Source: Bacillaceae bacterium SAS-127
Lineage (GTDB): Bacteria > Bacillota > Bacilli > Bacillales > Domibacillaceae
Length of the DNA stretch: 53,317 nucleotides
Reading direction: 5' to 3'
Assembly: GCA_002261155.1 (NCBI GenBank)
Contig: NKXN01000072.1
Coordinates: 1-53,317, forward strand
The notes below the pieces were generated by a model. That model was given only the letters and a program-made list of their open reading frames with translations, was not told the DNA's origin and made no database searches. Positions 52,769 to 53,317 of this stretch are shown piece after piece. The position numbers and the translations under genes were made by a program. Numbering within the stretch: the stretch's first letter is position 1; every line of letters begins with the position of its first letter.

Positions 52769-52797
52769 TTGACAAGAAGCTCAAATAATGAAATGAT
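52769..52797 (+). promoter_or_regulatory. Candidate yfkK promoter
   Basis: -35 TTGACA (52769-52774), 17-nt spacer, -10 AATGAT (52792-52797). The -35 lies within an inverted repeat CTTCTTGT...ACAAGAAG. Confidence 0.5.
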
Positions 52798-52830
52798 ATG
52801 AAAAAATGATTCGAGAGGATGAAGAAAATA

Positions 52831-53052
52831 GTGGATCTTTCTGTAAAGTCGCCTGAGAATATTGAGTTTATGATTGAGCAAATTACAACGAAATTACGAA
52901 TGGTGAACGTGGGGGCGATTAAACCTGATCATTTTGGCGAAGCTTCTTATGAAGATTTGCGAGATCTTTATGAGATGGTGCAGCGAAAAAGTCATTTCAG
53001 TCCAAGTGAAATGCAGGCGATTGCTGAGGAACTTGGCAATTTAAGAAAATAA
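52831..53052 (+). CDS. yfkK: UPF0435 protein YfkK
   Basis: A 73-aa helical protein from GTG 52831 ([22 protein letters not shown]), with GAGAGG at proper distance; the ATG at 52819 abuts that site. Text matches the DUF1128/UPF0435 family ([35 protein letters not shown]). Function unknown. Confidence 0.85.
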   Translation: MDLSVKSPENIEFMIEQITTKLRMVNVGAIKPDHFGEASYEDLRDLYEMVQRKSHFSPSEMQAIAEELGNLRK

Positions 53053-53117
53053 TCTATCCAGAACAAGTGGTATAGTCTACGAGAATCTGTTGGAGCTGTC
53101 TAATAAGTCCCTAAAAA

Positions 53118-53317
53118 TCGAGTAGGAGGAGGTGATTAACCTCCGACCTCTCACACCACCGTACGTACGGTTCCGTATACGGCGGTTCAGATTAAGTTTG
53201 ACGCAATTGAGTGTAACAGACATATAGACTTTCTAGCCCTTGATGATACCAATAGGTGTTATCAAGGGTTTTGTCTAGAACTGGACTATGAGCGATTCGC
53301 CAATACCCTTTCCTACT
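53118..53317 (-). mobile_element. Group II intron, 3' end
   Basis: On the minus strand, a domain-V-like hairpin (53155-53186: ACCGCCGTA pairs with TACGGTGGT, inner ACG/CGT, bulge) is followed by a domain-VI-like stem (GGAGG...CCTCC, 53125-53147) and the end CTACTCGAT near 53118. The maturase gene ends just upstream. The intron's 5' part is outside the window; the exact 3' boundary is approximate. Confidence 0.8.
53192..53317 (-). CDS. Group II intron reverse transcriptase/maturase (C-terminus, partial)
   Basis: The minus strand from the window edge encodes 41 residues, SRKGYWRIAHSPVLDKTL..., ending YTQLRQT-stop. The SRKGYWRI...GLESLYVCY pattern is the conserved C-terminus of LtrA-type intron-encoded proteins. 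The rest lies to the right. Confidence 0.85.
   Translation of the reverse strand, partial: SRKGYWRIAHSPVLDKTLDNTYWYHQGLESLYVCYTQLRQT

Overview
The window reads as chromosomal DNA of a spore-forming member of the Bacillaceae. The reasons are a gamma-type small acid-soluble spore protein, a PdaA-type spore-cortex deacetylase, AGGAGG-type ribosome binding sites with frequent GTG/TTG starts, and gene order that matches from memory the perR-yga-yfh and yfk neighbourhoods of Bacillus subtilis. Species cannot be fixed from the sequence alone. All product names come from reading the translations; no database search was possible.

Layout. 1-460: 5' end of a 16S rRNA gene (minus strand) with leader and two sigma-A promoters. 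469-16.7 kb: conserved core ygxA, ygzB, perR, a D-hydroxyacid dehydrogenase, bcp, a K+-channel-like protein, gsaB, ygaE, ygaD, ygaC, sspE, fabL, yfhS, mutY, yfhP, yfhJ, yfhH, an SDR, recX, yfhF. 16.7-24.4 kb: an NCS2 nucleobase permease, a peptide/acyl-amino-acid scavenging operon (YfcC-type transporter, M20 amidohydrolase, enolase-superfamily epimerase) with its own regulator, and divergent ucpA. 24.4-36 kb: accessory region with a compact structured RNA, orphan small genes that look like immunity proteins, a Fur-controlled siderophore ABC operon (YclNOPQ-like), a lipoprotein and small membrane proteins, and a YrkPQ-like two-component system beside a DUF418 membrane protein.

35.97-40.68 kb: the most interesting segment, a 4.7 kb integrated element. 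A large serine recombinase sits beside rlmD; an 11-bp core is repeated at both ends; and the left flank still carries the displaced native 3' end of rlmD. The main cargo is one gene encoding an ABC-type ATPase fused to a DUF4435/TOPRIM-like domain, the same pair of activities as AriA and AriB of the PARIS anti-phage system. Two small ORFs (51 and 49 codons) complete it.

40.6-53.3 kb: core again (rlmD, pdaA, a class I fumarase, an SE1561-family gene, yfkD, chaA, pfeT, yfkH, yfkI, a truncated yfkJ, an AGCS symporter, yfkK), interrupted by an interspersed repeat and, at the right edge, the 3' end of a group II intron with the C-terminus of its reverse transcriptase.

Regulatory links seen in the sequence: a PerR box over the perR start site (autoregulation), a PerR box plus a Fur-like site before the iron-efflux ATPase gene pfeT, and a perfect 7-1-7 Fur box before the siderophore operon. 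Iron uptake, iron efflux and peroxide sensing are therefore tied together across the window.
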